Shown here: piece by piece, positions 1 through 11,646 of the stretch
Layout: each line of letters opens with the position of its first letter
Position numbering within the stretch: the stretch's first letter is position 1
Assembly (NCBI GenBank): GCA_024372495.1
Contig: CP099977.1
Location: forward strand, 2,232,001-2,296,000
Length of the DNA stretch: 64,000 nucleotides
Source of the DNA: Pseudarthrobacter sp. Fe7
Lineage (GTDB): Bacteria; Actinomycetota; Actinomycetes; Actinomycetales; Micrococcaceae
Direction: 5' to 3'
Position numbers and translations under genes: made by a program
Notes under the pieces: generated by a model
The model's input: the letters and a program-made list of their open reading frames with translations, nothing else
Databases searched by the model: none
What the model was told of the DNA's origin: nothing

Positions 1-868
1 GGCCGCCCAGGGCGTCAGCCACCAGGTAGAAGGCGCGGTTGGGGATGCCGGAGTTGATGTGGACGCCGCCATTGTCAGCACTGGTACGGACGTAGGAGTC
101 CATGGAGTCGGGCTGCGGATCCTTGCCCAGCACGTCGTCGTCGTAGGCCGTCCCCGGAGCCTTCATGGACCGAAGGGCCTGCCCCTGGACCTTGGGCGTG
201 AAAAGGCCTTCCCCGATCAGCCAGCCGGCCTGCGCGGCGGTCTGGTTATTGGCGTATTGCTCAACGAGCGCGCCGAAGACGTCGGACACGGATTCGTTCA
301 AAGCGCCCGCTTGGTTCCGGTAGGCAAGGCCGGCCGAATATTGGGTGACGCCGTGCGCCAGTTCGTGTCCGATGACGCTGACGGATTTGGTGAACCGGTC
401 GAAGACGTCGCCGTCGCCGTCACCGAAGACCATTTGGCCGCCGTTCCAGAAAGCATTGTCGTATAGCTTCCCGAAGTGCACGGTGGCGTCCAGCTCCAGG
501 CCGCGTCCGTCCACCGAATCGCGCCCGAATACGTCGGCATACAGCCGGTGGGTGGATCCCAGCCCGTCATAGGCCTCATCGGTGGCGGGGTCTCCGGTGG
601 CCGGCCCGCCTTCTTTGCGGACCAGCCCTCCCGGGAGGGTTTCGCCGCCGCCGGCGTCGTAGATGGCGCGGTTGACCGGCCCCGGCTTGACCTCCCGGAG
701 ACCGGGTGGGCGGGACGCCGCAGCCTGTGACCGTGCAGCCTGGAATGATTCGACGTGGCCCAGTGCTTTCCGGGCTGCGCTGGCCGCGGACGAGAACTCC
801 GGCGCCTCCTGCTGCGCCAGCCGCCGCAAAAGATACGGCGGAACGATTGAACAGAATGGAACGTGCAT
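1..868 (-). CDS. M4 (thermolysin/protealysin-type) metalloprotease, 3' end outside window
   Basis: Zinc endopeptidase of family M4; 289 residues are visible from the ATG at 868, and the reading frame runs off the left edge. A short N-terminal propeptide-like stretch carries VPPYLLRRLA (residues 10-19), as in protealysin-type precursors. The zinc site HELAH is at 168-172, the third ligand Glu192 lies in ALNESVSDVFG, and the active-site His270 is in DNGGVHINSG. GAGGGGG about 6 nt before the ATG is a good ribosome site. No hydrophobic signal peptide is visible at the N-terminus, so the export route is unclear; this is known for protealysins. Family assignment is firm; the substrate is unknown. 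Confidence 0.93.
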   Translation of the reverse strand, partial: MHVPFCSIVPPYLLRRLAQQEAPEFSSAASAARKALGHVESFQAARSQAAASRPPGLREVKPGPVNRAIYDAGGGETLPGGLVRKEGGPATGDPATDEAYDGLGSTHRLYADVFGRDSVDGRGLELDATVHFGKLYDNAFWNGGQMVFGDGDGDVFDRFTKSVSVIGHELAHGVTQYSAGLAYRNQAGALNESVSDVFGALVEQYANNQTAAQAGWLIGEGLFTPKVQGQALRSMKAPGTAYDDDVLGKDPQPDSMDSYVRTSADNGGVHINSGIPNRAFYLVADALGG

Positions 869-990
869 GGCGTACCCCCTCAACTAGGTGGAATCAGCCT
901 ACGAGCGGCCACCGACATTGGCCGGGACGTCGCCATGAATTCAGCAGCTTCCAACGCGCTGCACCGGCCTGGGCTGGGTACGGTAGGCGC

Positions 991-1941
991 ATGGCTGAAA
1001 CCGAAAAGCGATCCAAGTCCGGCTCCACCCTGCTCACGGTCATCATCGCCTTCGTGGCCAACGTGCTCGTGGCCGCGGCAAAGTCGGTGGCTGCTGTCCT
1101 TTCGGGCTCGGCCTCGATGGCCGCGGAGGCAGCGCATTCCTGGGCGGACACCGGGAACCAGGTGTTCCTGTACTTCGCGGAGCGGCGTTCTGCCAGGCCC
1201 CGGGACAAGAGCCACCCCATGGGATACGGCCGGGAAGCCTACGTCTGGTCGATGTTCGCCGCGTTCGGCCTCTTCACCGCCGGCGCGGTGGTGTCCATCA
1301 TGCACGGCGTCCAGCAGATCCTCCAGCCGGAGCCAGCGGCGGACTTCACGGTGGCCTATGTGGTCCTGGCAGTGGCGTTCGTCTTCGAAGGGATCTCCTT
1401 TGTCCAGGCGTTCCGCCAGACCCGGAAGGCGGCCCATGAACTGGAACGGCACACCCTCGAACAAGTCCTCATCAGCTCCGATCCCACCCTGCGCGCTGTC
1501 TTCGCCGAGGACGCCGCCGCGCTGATCGGCCTTGTGGTGGCGTTCGTGGGCGTATTCCTGCATCAGGTCACCGGCTCGCCGCTGCCGGACGCGATCGGTT
1601 CGATCGTGGTCGGCGTGTTGCTTGCCGTCGTCGCCGTTGTCCTGATTGACCGCAACAGGCGCTTCCTGGTGGGCCAGGGCGTCACCCCTGACATCGAGCG
1701 CTCCATGGCCCGGCGGGTGCTGGAGCACCGCGACATCGCCCGGCTCACCTATCTGCACCTGGAATTCGTGGGCCCGCGCAAGCTGTACCTTGTGGCAGCG
1801 GTTGACCTGGAGGGAGACCACCCCGAGCACGAGGTGGCGGTGGCCCTGCGGCGGATTGAACGTGAACTGGAGGACCACGAGACGGTGGAGGAAGCCGTGC
1901 TGACCCTGGCAACCCTTGACGAGGCTGCGCTGCGTTTCTGA
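991..1941 (+). CDS. Cation diffusion facilitator (CDF) family metal cation efflux protein
   Basis: Predicted divalent-cation/proton antiporter of the inner membrane, 316 aa, the usual CDF length. Several hydrophobic segments are visible: about 10-32, 85-105, 118-138, 185-205 and 215-235. The metal-binding motif of the second helix is recognisable as AAHSWADTGN near residue 45, and a second acidic site as AEDAAALIG near 178. The C-terminal hydrophilic third is the cytoplasmic dimerisation domain. The frame is open far upstream, but ATG 991 is preferred because hydrophobic homology starts there. TACGGT (979-984) ends exactly 6 nt before it, suggesting a leaderless start. The metal (Zn, Fe, Mn or Co) cannot be told from sequence. 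Confidence 0.9.
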   Translation: MAETEKRSKSGSTLLTVIIAFVANVLVAAAKSVAAVLSGSASMAAEAAHSWADTGNQVFLYFAERRSARPRDKSHPMGYGREAYVWSMFAAFGLFTAGAVVSIMHGVQQILQPEPAADFTVAYVVLAVAFVFEGISFVQAFRQTRKAAHELERHTLEQVLISSDPTLRAVFAEDAAALIGLVVAFVGVFLHQVTGSPLPDAIGSIVVGVLLAVVAVVLIDRNRRFLVGQGVTPDIERSMARRVLEHRDIARLTYLHLEFVGPRKLYLVAAVDLEGDHPEHEVAVALRRIERELEDHETVEEAVLTLATLDEAALRF

Positions 1942-1990
1942 CCGGAGCCCCTTGGCCGCACCGGCAGGCAGGGCCAGAACGCCTGGAACG

Positions 1991-2028
1991 AAAAACCCCT
2001 GCCGCTTCCCGTGAAGCGCCAGGGGTTC
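1991..2028 (-). terminator. Rho-independent terminator after tRNA-Arg
   Basis: Read on the minus strand, CCCCTGGCGCTTC and GAAGCGGCAGGGG form a long stem (one mismatch) with a short CACGG-type loop. It is followed by GTTTTTC, a U-run typical of an intrinsic terminator. It lies just downstream of the tRNA and tail-to-tail with the CDF gene. Confidence 0.75.
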
Positions 2029-2033
2029 TCTTG

Positions 2034-2106
2034 TGCCCTCGATAGGATTCGAACCTACGACCTTCTGCTCCGGAGGCAGACGCTCTATCCCCTGAGCTAC
2101 GAGGGC
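2034..2106 (-). tRNA. tRNA-Arg (anticodon CCG)
   Basis: The 73-nt minus-strand cloverleaf has acceptor arm GCCCTCG/CGAGGGC with discriminator A and D arm GCTC/GAGC. The anticodon stem is TCTGC/GCAGA with loop CTCCGGA, giving anticodon CCG, which reads CGG arginine codons. The T arm is TAGG/CCTA with loop TTCGAAT. No CCA is encoded in the DNA. It is transcribed away from argS, with its own terminator. Confidence 0.97.
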
Positions 2107-2440
2107 AATCAGGGTATCCGGCCGTTCCCGGCGGGACGTCCTAGAGCTTAGCAGCAAGGTGGCCCGCAATGGAAAACCGTCGCCGAAAAGCCAGGCTGAC
2201 GGCGCTCCCCGGCGGTGTCGGTAGCCCGAAAAAGTATCGGTCCGGACCTGGCACGCCGGGCTGCGCGGCGGAGGGGCGCAACGCTTGCGGGGGAGCCGGA
2301 GACGTAAACCGCCAGCCCGGCAATGTCCCGGACAAGCGCCGCCGGCGCCGTCCCGTCCAGCCGCACCAACACCTGGACGCCGGACGGCAGGCACGGCTCC
2401 CAAATTCTTTGCTGTCACTGGCCCCCGGTAGGCTAGAGGG
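2107..2440. other. Gap between tRNA-Arg and argS; possible small minus-strand ORF
   Basis: This 334-nt stretch holds no recognised gene. On the minus strand, 2148-2372 can encode about 74 residues beginning VLVRLDGTAPAALVRDIAGL from a GTG/TTG start. The first 45 residues look protein-like, but I recognise no family and see no ribosome site. It may be a remnant or chance ORF in GC-rich DNA. The right end carries TAGGCT (2429-2434), the likely -10 of argS. Confidence 0.3.
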
Positions 2441-4106
2441 GTGACTCCCGAAGAACTTTCCCTCGCCATATCCGCCTGCCTCAAGGACGCCGTCGCCGCC
2501 GGCGATATTGCCCTTGCCGTATCAGCCATTCCGGCTGAGGTGCGCGTGGAGCGACCCAAGAACCGGGACCACGGCGACTGGGCCACCAACATCGCCCTCC
2601 AGGCTCGCCAAGCAGGCCGGCACCAATCCCCGTGAATTCGCCGCCGTCCTCAGCAGCCGGCTGAAGTCCATCGACGGAGTCTCCGCCGTGGATATCGCCG
2701 GCCCGGGCTTCCTGAACATCACCGTGGACGCCGCGGCCGCAGGGGCCCTGGCCAAGGTCATCGTGGAGGCCGGCAAGGACTACGGCACCAACACCGCGCT
2801 CGCCGGGCGCACCGTCAACATGGAGTTCGTGTCCGCCAACCCCACCGGGCCGCTGCACATCGGGCACACCCGCTGGGCCGCCCTGGGCGATGCCATTGCG
2901 CGCGTGCTGCGGGCTTCCGGCGCGGACGTCACGGCGGAGTACTACATCAACGACGCAGGCTCTCAGATGAACACGTTCGCCAACTCCGTCTACTCCCGCC
3001 TGCACGGCCTTCCCGTCCCGGACGGCGGCTACCCCGGGCAGTACATCGCCGACCTTGGCCATGAAGTCCTCACCGCGCACCCGGACATCCGTGAGCTCAC
3101 CGAAGTGGCCGCCCTGCCTGTCATCCGGGCCGCCGCCTACGAGGCCCAAATGAAGGACATCAAGGCCACGCTGGCGGACTTCGGCGTCGAGTTCGACGTC
3201 TTTTTCTCCGAGCAGGAGCCTGCACGACGCCGGCGCGATCGAAAGTGCCGTGGCGCGCCTTCGCGAGCAAGGCCACGTGTTCGACGACGGCGGGGCGGTC
3301 TGGCTGCGGACCACGGACTTTGGCGACGACAAGGACCGCGTGATGATCCGCGCCAATGGCGAGCCAACCTACTTTGCTGCGGACGCCGCCTACTACCTGT
3401 CCAAAAAGGACCGCGGCTTCACCGAGAAGATCTACCTCCTGGGCGCCGACCACCACGGCTACATCAACCGGCTAAAGGCCATCGCGGCAGCGGCGGGTGA
3501 CGACCCCGAGGCGAACATCGAGGTGCTGATCGGCCAGTGGTGTCCGTCAACGGGGCCAAGCTGTCCAAGCGTGCCGGCAACATCATCGAACTCAAGGACC
3601 TGATTGAGTGGCTGGGCAAGGACCCCGTCCGCTACTCGCTGGCCCGGTTCCCCGCCGATTCGCCGCTGACGCTGGACCCGGAACTGCTGAAGAAGCACAG
3701 CAACGAGAACCCGGTGTTCTACGTCCAGTACGCCCACGCCCGCTCCCGCGGCGCAGCACGCAATGCCGTGGCCGCCGGAGTGGAACGCCAGGTGGACGGC
3801 CAGGACAGCTTCGACGCCGCCCTCCTGGACCACGCCACGGAAAACGAACTGTTGTCCTACCTGGGCAGCTACCCCTGGATTGTTGCCAAGGCCGCTGAAC
3901 TGCGGGAACCGCACCGCGTGGCGCGCCACCTCGAGGCCATCGCGGGGGCCTACCACCGCTGGTACGACGCCTGCCGCATTGCCCCGATGGGCGACGAGCC
4001 CGTCACCGACCTCAACCGAACCCGGCTCTGGCTTAATGACGCCACCAGCCAAGTGCTGGCCAACGGCCTTGACCTGCTGGGCGTCTCCGCGCCGGAACGG
4101 ATGTAA
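2441..4106 (+). CDS. argS: Arginyl-tRNA synthetase (three apparent indels)
   Basis: Class I aminoacyl-tRNA synthetase charging tRNA-Arg in the cytoplasm. The corrected length is 554 aa, normal for bacterial ArgS. Visible parts are the N-terminal tRNA-binding domain (about 1-95), the HIGH-type signature [10 protein letters not shown] near residue 130, the KMSKS-type KLSKRAG, and the C-terminal helical anticodon domain ending GVSAPERM. The frame breaks three times: AGGCT at 2601-2605 (expected AGCT), AGCCT at 3217-3221, and CAGTGG at 3535-3540 (expected CAGCTGG). At the second site an expected SLH reading is also possible. Correcting all three restores one frame of exactly 555 codons. GTG 2441 follows TAGGCT by 6 nt, so a leaderless start is likely. 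argS is essential, so the breaks are read as sequence error. Confidence 0.93.
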
Positions 4107-4109
4107 GCC

Positions 4110-5587
4110 ATGCCAGTCTCCTCAAGCACCACCGCATCCCCGCTCGCCCCGGGATGGCTGCAGGTCCCGGCCGACCTGAACGGGCTGCACCAGCCCATGT
4201 GGGCCGGCAGCGTGGCCCGGAGCGCTTCCGGTGCCCTGACCGTGGGCGGGGTGGACGTCCAGGAGCTCAAGGCGCAGTTCGGCACGCCTCTGTTCGTCAT
4301 GGATGAGGCCGATTTCAGGTCCCGTGCCCGCGCCTTCAAGGATTCCTTTGACGCCGCCTTTGCCGATATTTGCGGCGGCGTCGACGTCTATTACGCCGGG
4401 AAATCCTTCCTCTGCACCGCCGTGGTCAAGTGGGTGGAAGAGGAAGGGCTGCGCCTGGACACCGCTTCGGGCGGCGAGCCTGGCCGTAGCCGCCCGCGCC
4501 GGCATCGCGGGGGAGCGGGTTGCGCTGCACGGCAACAACAAGTCCGACGCCGAACTGAACCGGGCACTGGACATGGGGCTGGGCCGCATCGTGGTGGACA
4601 GCCTGGATGAACTGGCGCGCGTCGGCTCGATCGCGCACGCACGCGGGGAGCAGGCGAAGGTCATGCTGCGGCTCACCCCCGGCGTCCACGCCCACACGCA
4701 CGAATTCATTGCCACCGCCCACGAGGACCAGAAGTTCGGCCTCTCCATGGCGGCCGACACCTCCGATGAAGCCGGCGTCTCAGCCGCCGAAGAAGCCGTG
4801 GCTGCGGCAGCAGCCAACCCCGGCATCGAACTGCTGGGCCTGCACTGCCACATCGGGTCGCAGATCTTCGAACCCGACGGGTTTGCCCTGGCCGCCGAGA
4901 AGCTGCTGCGCTTCCTGGCCGCGATGCAGGAAAAGTACTCCATCACCATGCCCGAACTGGACCTTGGCGGCGGGTACGGGATTGCCTACACTCCGGTGGA
5001 CACCCCGCGCCCGGCAGCGGAAATCGCGACGGCGATGGCCGCCGTCGTGCGTTCCACCTGCGCCGAGCCTGGGCATCGGCGCGCCGCGCATCTCCATCGA
5101 GCCGGGACGTGCCATTGTTGGCAGCACCACGTTCACCCTCTACGAGGTGGGCACGCTGAAGACCGTCCGCGTGGACGCGCCGGGAACATCCGCCGATGGT
5201 GACGCGGGCAACAACGTTACGTATCCCCGACGCTATGTTTCGGTTGACGGCGGGATGAGCGATAACGCTCGCCCGGTCCTGTACGACGCGGATTATTCGG
5301 CCGTCCTGGCCTCCCGCACCTCCGCTGCTGCCCCGCAGCTGTCCCGCGTGGTGGGCAAACATTGCGAGAGCGGCGACATAGTTGTTAGAGATGTATATCT
5401 GCCCGAGGACGTGGCAGCCGGTGATCTGCTTGCTGTACCGGGAACCGGCGCCTACTGCTGGGCCCTCTCGAGCAACTACAACTATCTGGCCCGGCCGGGC
5501 GTTGTCGCGGTGCGCGACGGATCTGCCCGGCTGATTGTCCGCGGGGAAACCGAAGAAGATTTGCTGAACCGCGACATGGGAGCCTGA
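4110..5587 (+). CDS. lysA: Diaminopimelate decarboxylase (two apparent indels)
   Basis: PLP-dependent fold-III enzyme converting meso-diaminopimelate to L-lysine, the last lysine step. The corrected length is 491 aa. The PLP lysine is in [10 protein letters not shown] (near residue 97). GGGYGIAY and EPGRAIVG are the phosphate- and substrate-binding loops, and the C-terminal barrel carries [18 protein letters not shown] and [12 protein letters not shown]. Two extra C bases, both turning GAGCTGG into GAGCCTGG (4477-4481 and 5066-5070), split the frame into three; removing them gives 492 codons. It starts 3 nt after argS and its stop directly precedes hom, so argS-lysA-hom-thrC-thrB looks like one transcription unit. 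Confidence 0.95.
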
Positions 5588-6904
5588 ATGACCGAAATGC
5601 GAACGCTGAAAGTAGCCCTGCTGGGCTGTGGCAACGTCGGAGCCCAGGTTGCACGGATCCTTATTGAGGACGCCGACGCCCTTGCCGCCCGCACCGGAGC
5701 CCGGCTGCAGCTCAGCGGCATCGCCGTGCGCAACGTCAGTGCCCATCGCGACGTGGAACTGCCGCAGGAACTTTTCACCACCGACGCCGAGACCCTGGTC
5801 AAGGACGCCGACCTGGTCATCGAGCTGATGGGCGGCATCGAACCCGCGCGCACGCTGATCCTTTCCGCGCTCCGCAACGGCGCCTGCGTGGTCACCGGCA
5901 ACAAGGCACTCCTGGCCCAGGACGGCCCCACGCTCTACGAAGAGGCCGACAAGGCGGGCGTCCAGCTTTCCTATGAGGCCGCGGTGGCCGGTGCCATCCC
6001 GATCCTGCGCCCCATCCGCGACAGCCTTTCGGGCGACCGGATCACCCGCGTACTGGGCATCGTCAACGGCACCACCAACTTCATCCTTGACCAGATGGAC
6101 ACCACCGGCGCCCAGTTCGCTGACGCCCTTGCCGAGGCCCAGCGACTGGGCTACGCGGAAGCGGACCCCACTGCCGACGTCGAAGGCCACGATGCCGCCG
6201 CCAAGGCCGCCATCCTCGCATCGCTGTCCTTCCACACCCGCTTCGCGCTGGACGACGTCCACTGCGAGGGCATCACGTCCGTCAGTGCGTCAGACATCGC
6301 CGCCGCGAAGGACGCGGGCTTCGTCATTAAACTGCTGGCCATCGCGGAGAAGCTGACAGACGCCGACGGCAAGGAAGGCGTGTCCGTCCGCGTGCACCCC
6401 ACCCTCCTGCCGCGCGAACACCCGCTGGCCGCCGTCCGCGGCGCATTCAACGCGGTGTTCATCGAGGCCGAAAACGCCGGTGAACTGATGTTCTACGGCC
6501 AGGGCGCCGGCGGCACCCCCACGGCATCCGCCGTCCTGGGCGACCTCGTTTCGGCGGCCCGCCGCCTGGTCCTCGGTGGTCCAGGACGCACCGAAACCAC
6601 CACGGGCCATGTTCCCGCGCTGCCCATCGACGCTGCCACAACCAGCTACTACATCGGACTGGACGTCGCCGACCAGCCCGGCGTCCTGGCGAAGATCGCC
6701 CAGCTCTTCGCCGAGCACGGCGTCTCCATCGAAATCATGCGGCAGACCATCCACCGCGGCGCCGGATCCACCGTGGAGTCCGCTGAACTGCGGATCGTCA
6801 CCCACCGCGCGTCAGAGGCCGCCCTTGCAGCCACCGTTGAGGCCGTAAAGGGCCTGGACGTCATCAATTCAGTTACATCCGTTCTGCGGGTAGAAGGAGT
6901 CTAA
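5588..6904 (+). CDS. hom: Homoserine dehydrogenase
   Basis: NAD(P)H-dependent reduction of aspartate semialdehyde to homoserine, the branch point to threonine and methionine; 438 aa. The Rossmann motif GCGNVGAQVA is at the N-terminus. The catalytic core has VTGNKALLAQ, GTTNFILDQM and the segment around EGHDAAAKAAILA. A C-terminal ACT domain (about 350-430, with DQPGVLAKIAQLF) is the site where threonine feedback usually acts in this family. The ATG follows the lysA stop with no gap and has GGGAG in front. It runs into thrC. Confidence 0.97.
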   Translation: MTEMRTLKVALLGCGNVGAQVARILIEDADALAARTGARLQLSGIAVRNVSAHRDVELPQELFTTDAETLVKDADLVIELMGGIEPARTLILSALRNGACVVTGNKALLAQDGPTLYEEADKAGVQLSYEAAVAGAIPILRPIRDSLSGDRITRVLGIVNGTTNFILDQMDTTGAQFADALAEAQRLGYAEADPTADVEGHDAAAKAAILASLSFHTRFALDDVHCEGITSVSASDIAAAKDAGFVIKLLAIAEKLTDADGKEGVSVRVHPTLLPREHPLAAVRGAFNAVFIEAENAGELMFYGQGAGGTPTASAVLGDLVSAARRLVLGGPGRTETTTGHVPALPIDAATTSYYIGLDVADQPGVLAKIAQLFAEHGVSIEIMRQTIHRGAGSTVESAELRIVTHRASEAALAATVEAVKGLDVINSVTSVLRVEGV

Positions 6905-8011
6905 GTGGCTCACCAATGGCGCGGTGTCATCCGCGAATACGCTGACCGTTTGCCCGTCACGGAGTCCACCAGGGTCATCACCCTGGGCGAAGGCGGCACC
7001 CCGCTGGTGCACGCGCAGAAGCTTTCCGAACTCACCGGTTCCGAGGTCTACCTGAAGGTCGAAGGGATGAACCCCACCGGTTCCTTCAAGGACCGGGGCA
7101 TGACCATGGCCATGACCGCGGCAGTTGCCTCGGGTGCGAAGGCCGTTGTGTGCGCATCCACCGGCAACACGTCAGCGTCCGCCGCTGCTTACGCAACGGC
7201 GGCCGGCCTCAAGTGTGCCGTCCTGGTACCCGAAGGCAAGATCTCCATGGGCAAACTCAGCCAGGCGATCGCCCATGGCGCCACCCTGCTGCAGGTCGAC
7301 GGCAACTTCGACAACTGCCTGGACATAGCCCGCAAGCTGGGGGAGTCCTACCCCGTCTTCCTGGTGAACTCGGTCAACCCCGCCCGCATCCAGGGCCAAA
7401 AGACCGGCGCCTTCGAAGTGGTCGATTCCCTGGGCGACGCACCGGACATCCATGTCCTGCCCGTGGGCAACGCCGGCAACATCACTGCCTACTGGAAGGG
7501 CTACAAGGAGTACTCCGCGCCCTTCGAATCGGAAACGGCCGGCACGCTTGCCGCCGTGTCCACCAGGACACCAGCGATGTGGGGCTTCCAGGCCGCCGGT
7601 GCCGCCCCCTTCGTAGCCGGCCACCCGATCACCGAGCCGGACACCATCGCTACCGCCATCCGCATCGGAAACCCTGCTTCGTGGGATGGTGCAGTGGGCG
7701 CCCGTGACGAATCCGGTGGACTCATCGAGGCCGTCACCGACGAAGAAATCCTGAGCGCCCACCGGTGGCTGTCAGCCAAGGAGGGCGTCTTCGTGGAGCC
7801 GGGTTCCGCCGCCGGCGTGGCGGGCCTGCTCAAGAAGCACGCCGCCGGCGAGGTCCCCAGCGGGAAGACCATCGTCATCACCGTCACCGGCCACGGGCTT
7901 AAGGACCCCCAGTGGGCCCTGCGCACCGAGGACGGCAGCGATGTCCAGCCGGTCAAGGTTCCCAACGATGTTGTCACCGTTGCCGCTGAGCTGGGACTGG
8001 AAGAAAAATAA
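6905..8011 (+). CDS. thrC: Threonine synthase
   Basis: PLP enzyme converting O-phosphohomoserine to threonine, 368 aa, the short type found in actinobacteria. The PLP lysine lies in [15 protein letters not shown] (near residue 60). [13 protein letters not shown] and the phosphate-binding [12 protein letters not shown] are also seen. The GTG start is preceded by AGAAGGAG at 6890-6897, one of the strongest ribosome sites in this region. It sits between hom (adjacent) and thrB (2-nt gap). Confidence 0.97.
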   Translation: MAHQWRGVIREYADRLPVTESTRVITLGEGGTPLVHAQKLSELTGSEVYLKVEGMNPTGSFKDRGMTMAMTAAVASGAKAVVCASTGNTSASAAAYATAAGLKCAVLVPEGKISMGKLSQAIAHGATLLQVDGNFDNCLDIARKLGESYPVFLVNSVNPARIQGQKTGAFEVVDSLGDAPDIHVLPVGNAGNITAYWKGYKEYSAPFESETAGTLAAVSTRTPAMWGFQAAGAAPFVAGHPITEPDTIATAIRIGNPASWDGAVGARDESGGLIEAVTDEEILSAHRWLSAKEGVFVEPGSAAGVAGLLKKHAAGEVPSGKTIVITVTGHGLKDPQWALRTEDGSDVQPVKVPNDVVTVAAELGLEEK

Positions 8012-8013
8012 CC

Positions 8014-8988
8014 TTGGACGCCACCCCGCAGGCCGCCGTCGGACTGCAACTGATTGAGCCCGGCCAGCGCGTCACCGTCCGTGTTCCAGCCACCACGGCC
8101 AACCTTGGTCCCGGCTACGACAGCCTGGGACTCGCGTTGGCCCTGCATGACACCCTGACCGTGGAAAGCCTGGACACGGATGAACTCGTGTTCGAGCTCA
8201 GCGGCCAGGGCGCCGACACCCTCCCGCGGGATGCCAGCCACCTGGTGGTGCGCGCAATGGATGCTGCCTTCGAACGGCTGGGGTACCGCCACGGCGGCCT
8301 GAAGGTGACAGCCGAAAACGTCAATCCGCACGGGCGGGGGCTGGGGTCCTCTGCCTCCGCCGTGGTGGCCGCTGTTTCAGCCGCCAATGCGATGGTCCCC
8401 GCCGGCAGCAGGCGCGGGAAGGACTGGATCCTCCAGCTCACCAGTGAACTGGAAGGCCACCCGGACAACGTCGCACCCGCGATTTTCGGCGGACTGGCGC
8501 TGTCATGGCAGGACAGTGAGCAGTACAGCAGCACCAGCGCCACCGTTGCCGGTTCCATCATCCCCATCGTGGCGGTACCCGACTTCGAACTCTCCACCGA
8601 GTCCGCCCGTGCCCTGTTGCCGGCATCAGTGGGACACCATGCAGCGGCGATGAACTCGGGCCGCGCAGCCCTGCTGATCCACGCCCTGACGCAGGATCCT
8701 GAATTCCTGCTGCCCGGCACCGAGGATTACCTGCACCAGAGCTACCGGGCGGAAGCCATGCGGCCAAGTGCGGCACTGATCGGTGCACTCCGCAAGGCGG
8801 GCTACGCGGCAGTGGTTTCCGGGGCTGGGCCAACCGTCCTGGTGCTGGCCAACGGTGATACCCAGGCCGGCGATGCACTGGCATTCATCGAGGCGTTTAC
8901 CGCGGACAACACGCCGGACATCGGCTGGCGCGTGCTGAAGCTCGCAGTGGACGTTGAAGGTGCTAAGGTGGACGTGCACCGGCGGTAA
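8014..8988 (+). CDS. thrB: Homoserine kinase
   Basis: GHMP-superfamily kinase phosphorylating homoserine with ATP, 324 aa. The ATP-binding motif HGRGLGSSASAVVAAV (near 110-125) and the N-terminal PATTANLGPGYDSLGLAL are clear. VVSGAGPTVLVLA is the third GHMP motif. Start is TTG at 8014, supported by GGAAGAAAA upstream. It is the last gene of the aspartate-family cluster; a 292-nt gap to rho follows. Confidence 0.96.
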   Translation: MDATPQAAVGLQLIEPGQRVTVRVPATTANLGPGYDSLGLALALHDTLTVESLDTDELVFELSGQGADTLPRDASHLVVRAMDAAFERLGYRHGGLKVTAENVNPHGRGLGSSASAVVAAVSAANAMVPAGSRRGKDWILQLTSELEGHPDNVAPAIFGGLALSWQDSEQYSSTSATVAGSIIPIVAVPDFELSTESARALLPASVGHHAAAMNSGRAALLIHALTQDPEFLLPGTEDYLHQSYRAEAMRPSAALIGALRKAGYAAVVSGAGPTVLVLANGDTQAGDALAFIEAFTADNTPDIGWRVLKLAVDVEGAKVDVHRR

Positions 8989-9280
8989 TTCCGCCTATCT
9001 GATCTGCTCCTGCATTCAGTTGCTGTTTGATCTACCACTGTGAATGTATTCCGGTGCCACCTGCTTGGTCTGTCGCAGGAATTTGCAGCATCCAACTGCC
9101 CCTGAAGCGTCAGTCAGGCGTTGGGCCGTGGGCTCAGCGCAAGGTGAATCAGTATCCGGCCCTGCTGGCCGAAATCCAACCGGCAAGGCTGAAATCCGGC
9201 TGCAGATCTGAACTGCAGCCCAGATCAAATCATCGCGTCCAGCTCCCAGTCTGGACGCCGTCGAGGGGGAAGGATCCTTC
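8989..9280 (+). other. thrB-rho intergenic region (presumed rho leader)
   Basis: There is no gene here. GAAGGATCC lies just before the GTG of rho. The region is less GC-rich than its surroundings at 9000-9060 (TTGCTG...TGTGAATGTATTCC) and probably contains the rho promoter, but I cannot fix -35 and -10 boxes with confidence. Rho genes in other bacteria are autoregulated through their leaders; nothing here proves that. Confidence 0.4.
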
Positions 9281-11417
<2,137 letters not shown>

Positions 11418-11457
11418 GGCTCAGGGGAGCGGCTGATCTGCTGCCCCGGTGCTGACG

Positions 11458-11571
11458 CCGCACGGATTTTTCCGCCCCCGCCCCTACGCTGGGAGGCTTT
11501 CGATCTTCGATCGTCACCCTCCCAGCTCCGGCAGGCCCGATGCCACTCCCGGGGCGGAAAAATCCGTGCGG
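11458..11571. repeat. Nested inverted repeat between rho and prfA
   Basis: Perfect 21-bp inverted arms at 11458-11478 and 11551-11571 (core CGGATTTTTCCG) enclose a second 8-bp inverted pair, GCTGGGAG (11488-11495) and CTCCCAGC (11519-11526). The centre is CGATCTTCGATCG. The whole 114-nt unit could fold into a branched cruciform or RNA structure. It could be a rho terminator without a clean U-run, or a small repeat/MITE-like element. No second copy was noticed in this window. Confidence 0.7.
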
Positions 11572-11617
11572 CTTTGTCGTTAAGTCGCCTGCCGCGTCCC
11601 GTCTTTGTTTGTTACTA

Positions 11618-11631
11618 GACTTGTACAAGTC
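11618..11631. promoter_or_regulatory. 14-bp perfect palindrome upstream of prfA
   Basis: GACTTGTACAAGTC reads the same on both strands and lies 15 nt before the prfA ATG, next to the ribosome site AAAGAGG. The size and AT-rich centre resemble a repressor operator, for example of TetR type. No regulator gene is adjacent, so function is conjectural. Confidence 0.4.
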
Positions 11632-11646
11632 GAAAGAGGTTTATAG

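Noticed and set aside
880..2592. 570-codon minus-strand open frame across the CDF gene, tRNA-Arg and the argS start
   Set aside because: It is antisense to two clear genes and crosses a tRNA; its composition is that of a shadow frame in GC-rich DNA.
3211..3225. Reading the second argS break only as an AGCT event
   Set aside because: Not certain: ArgS proteins often have SLH here, which would mean an inserted G before AGCCTG; kept in the AGCT list but flagged in the argS entry.
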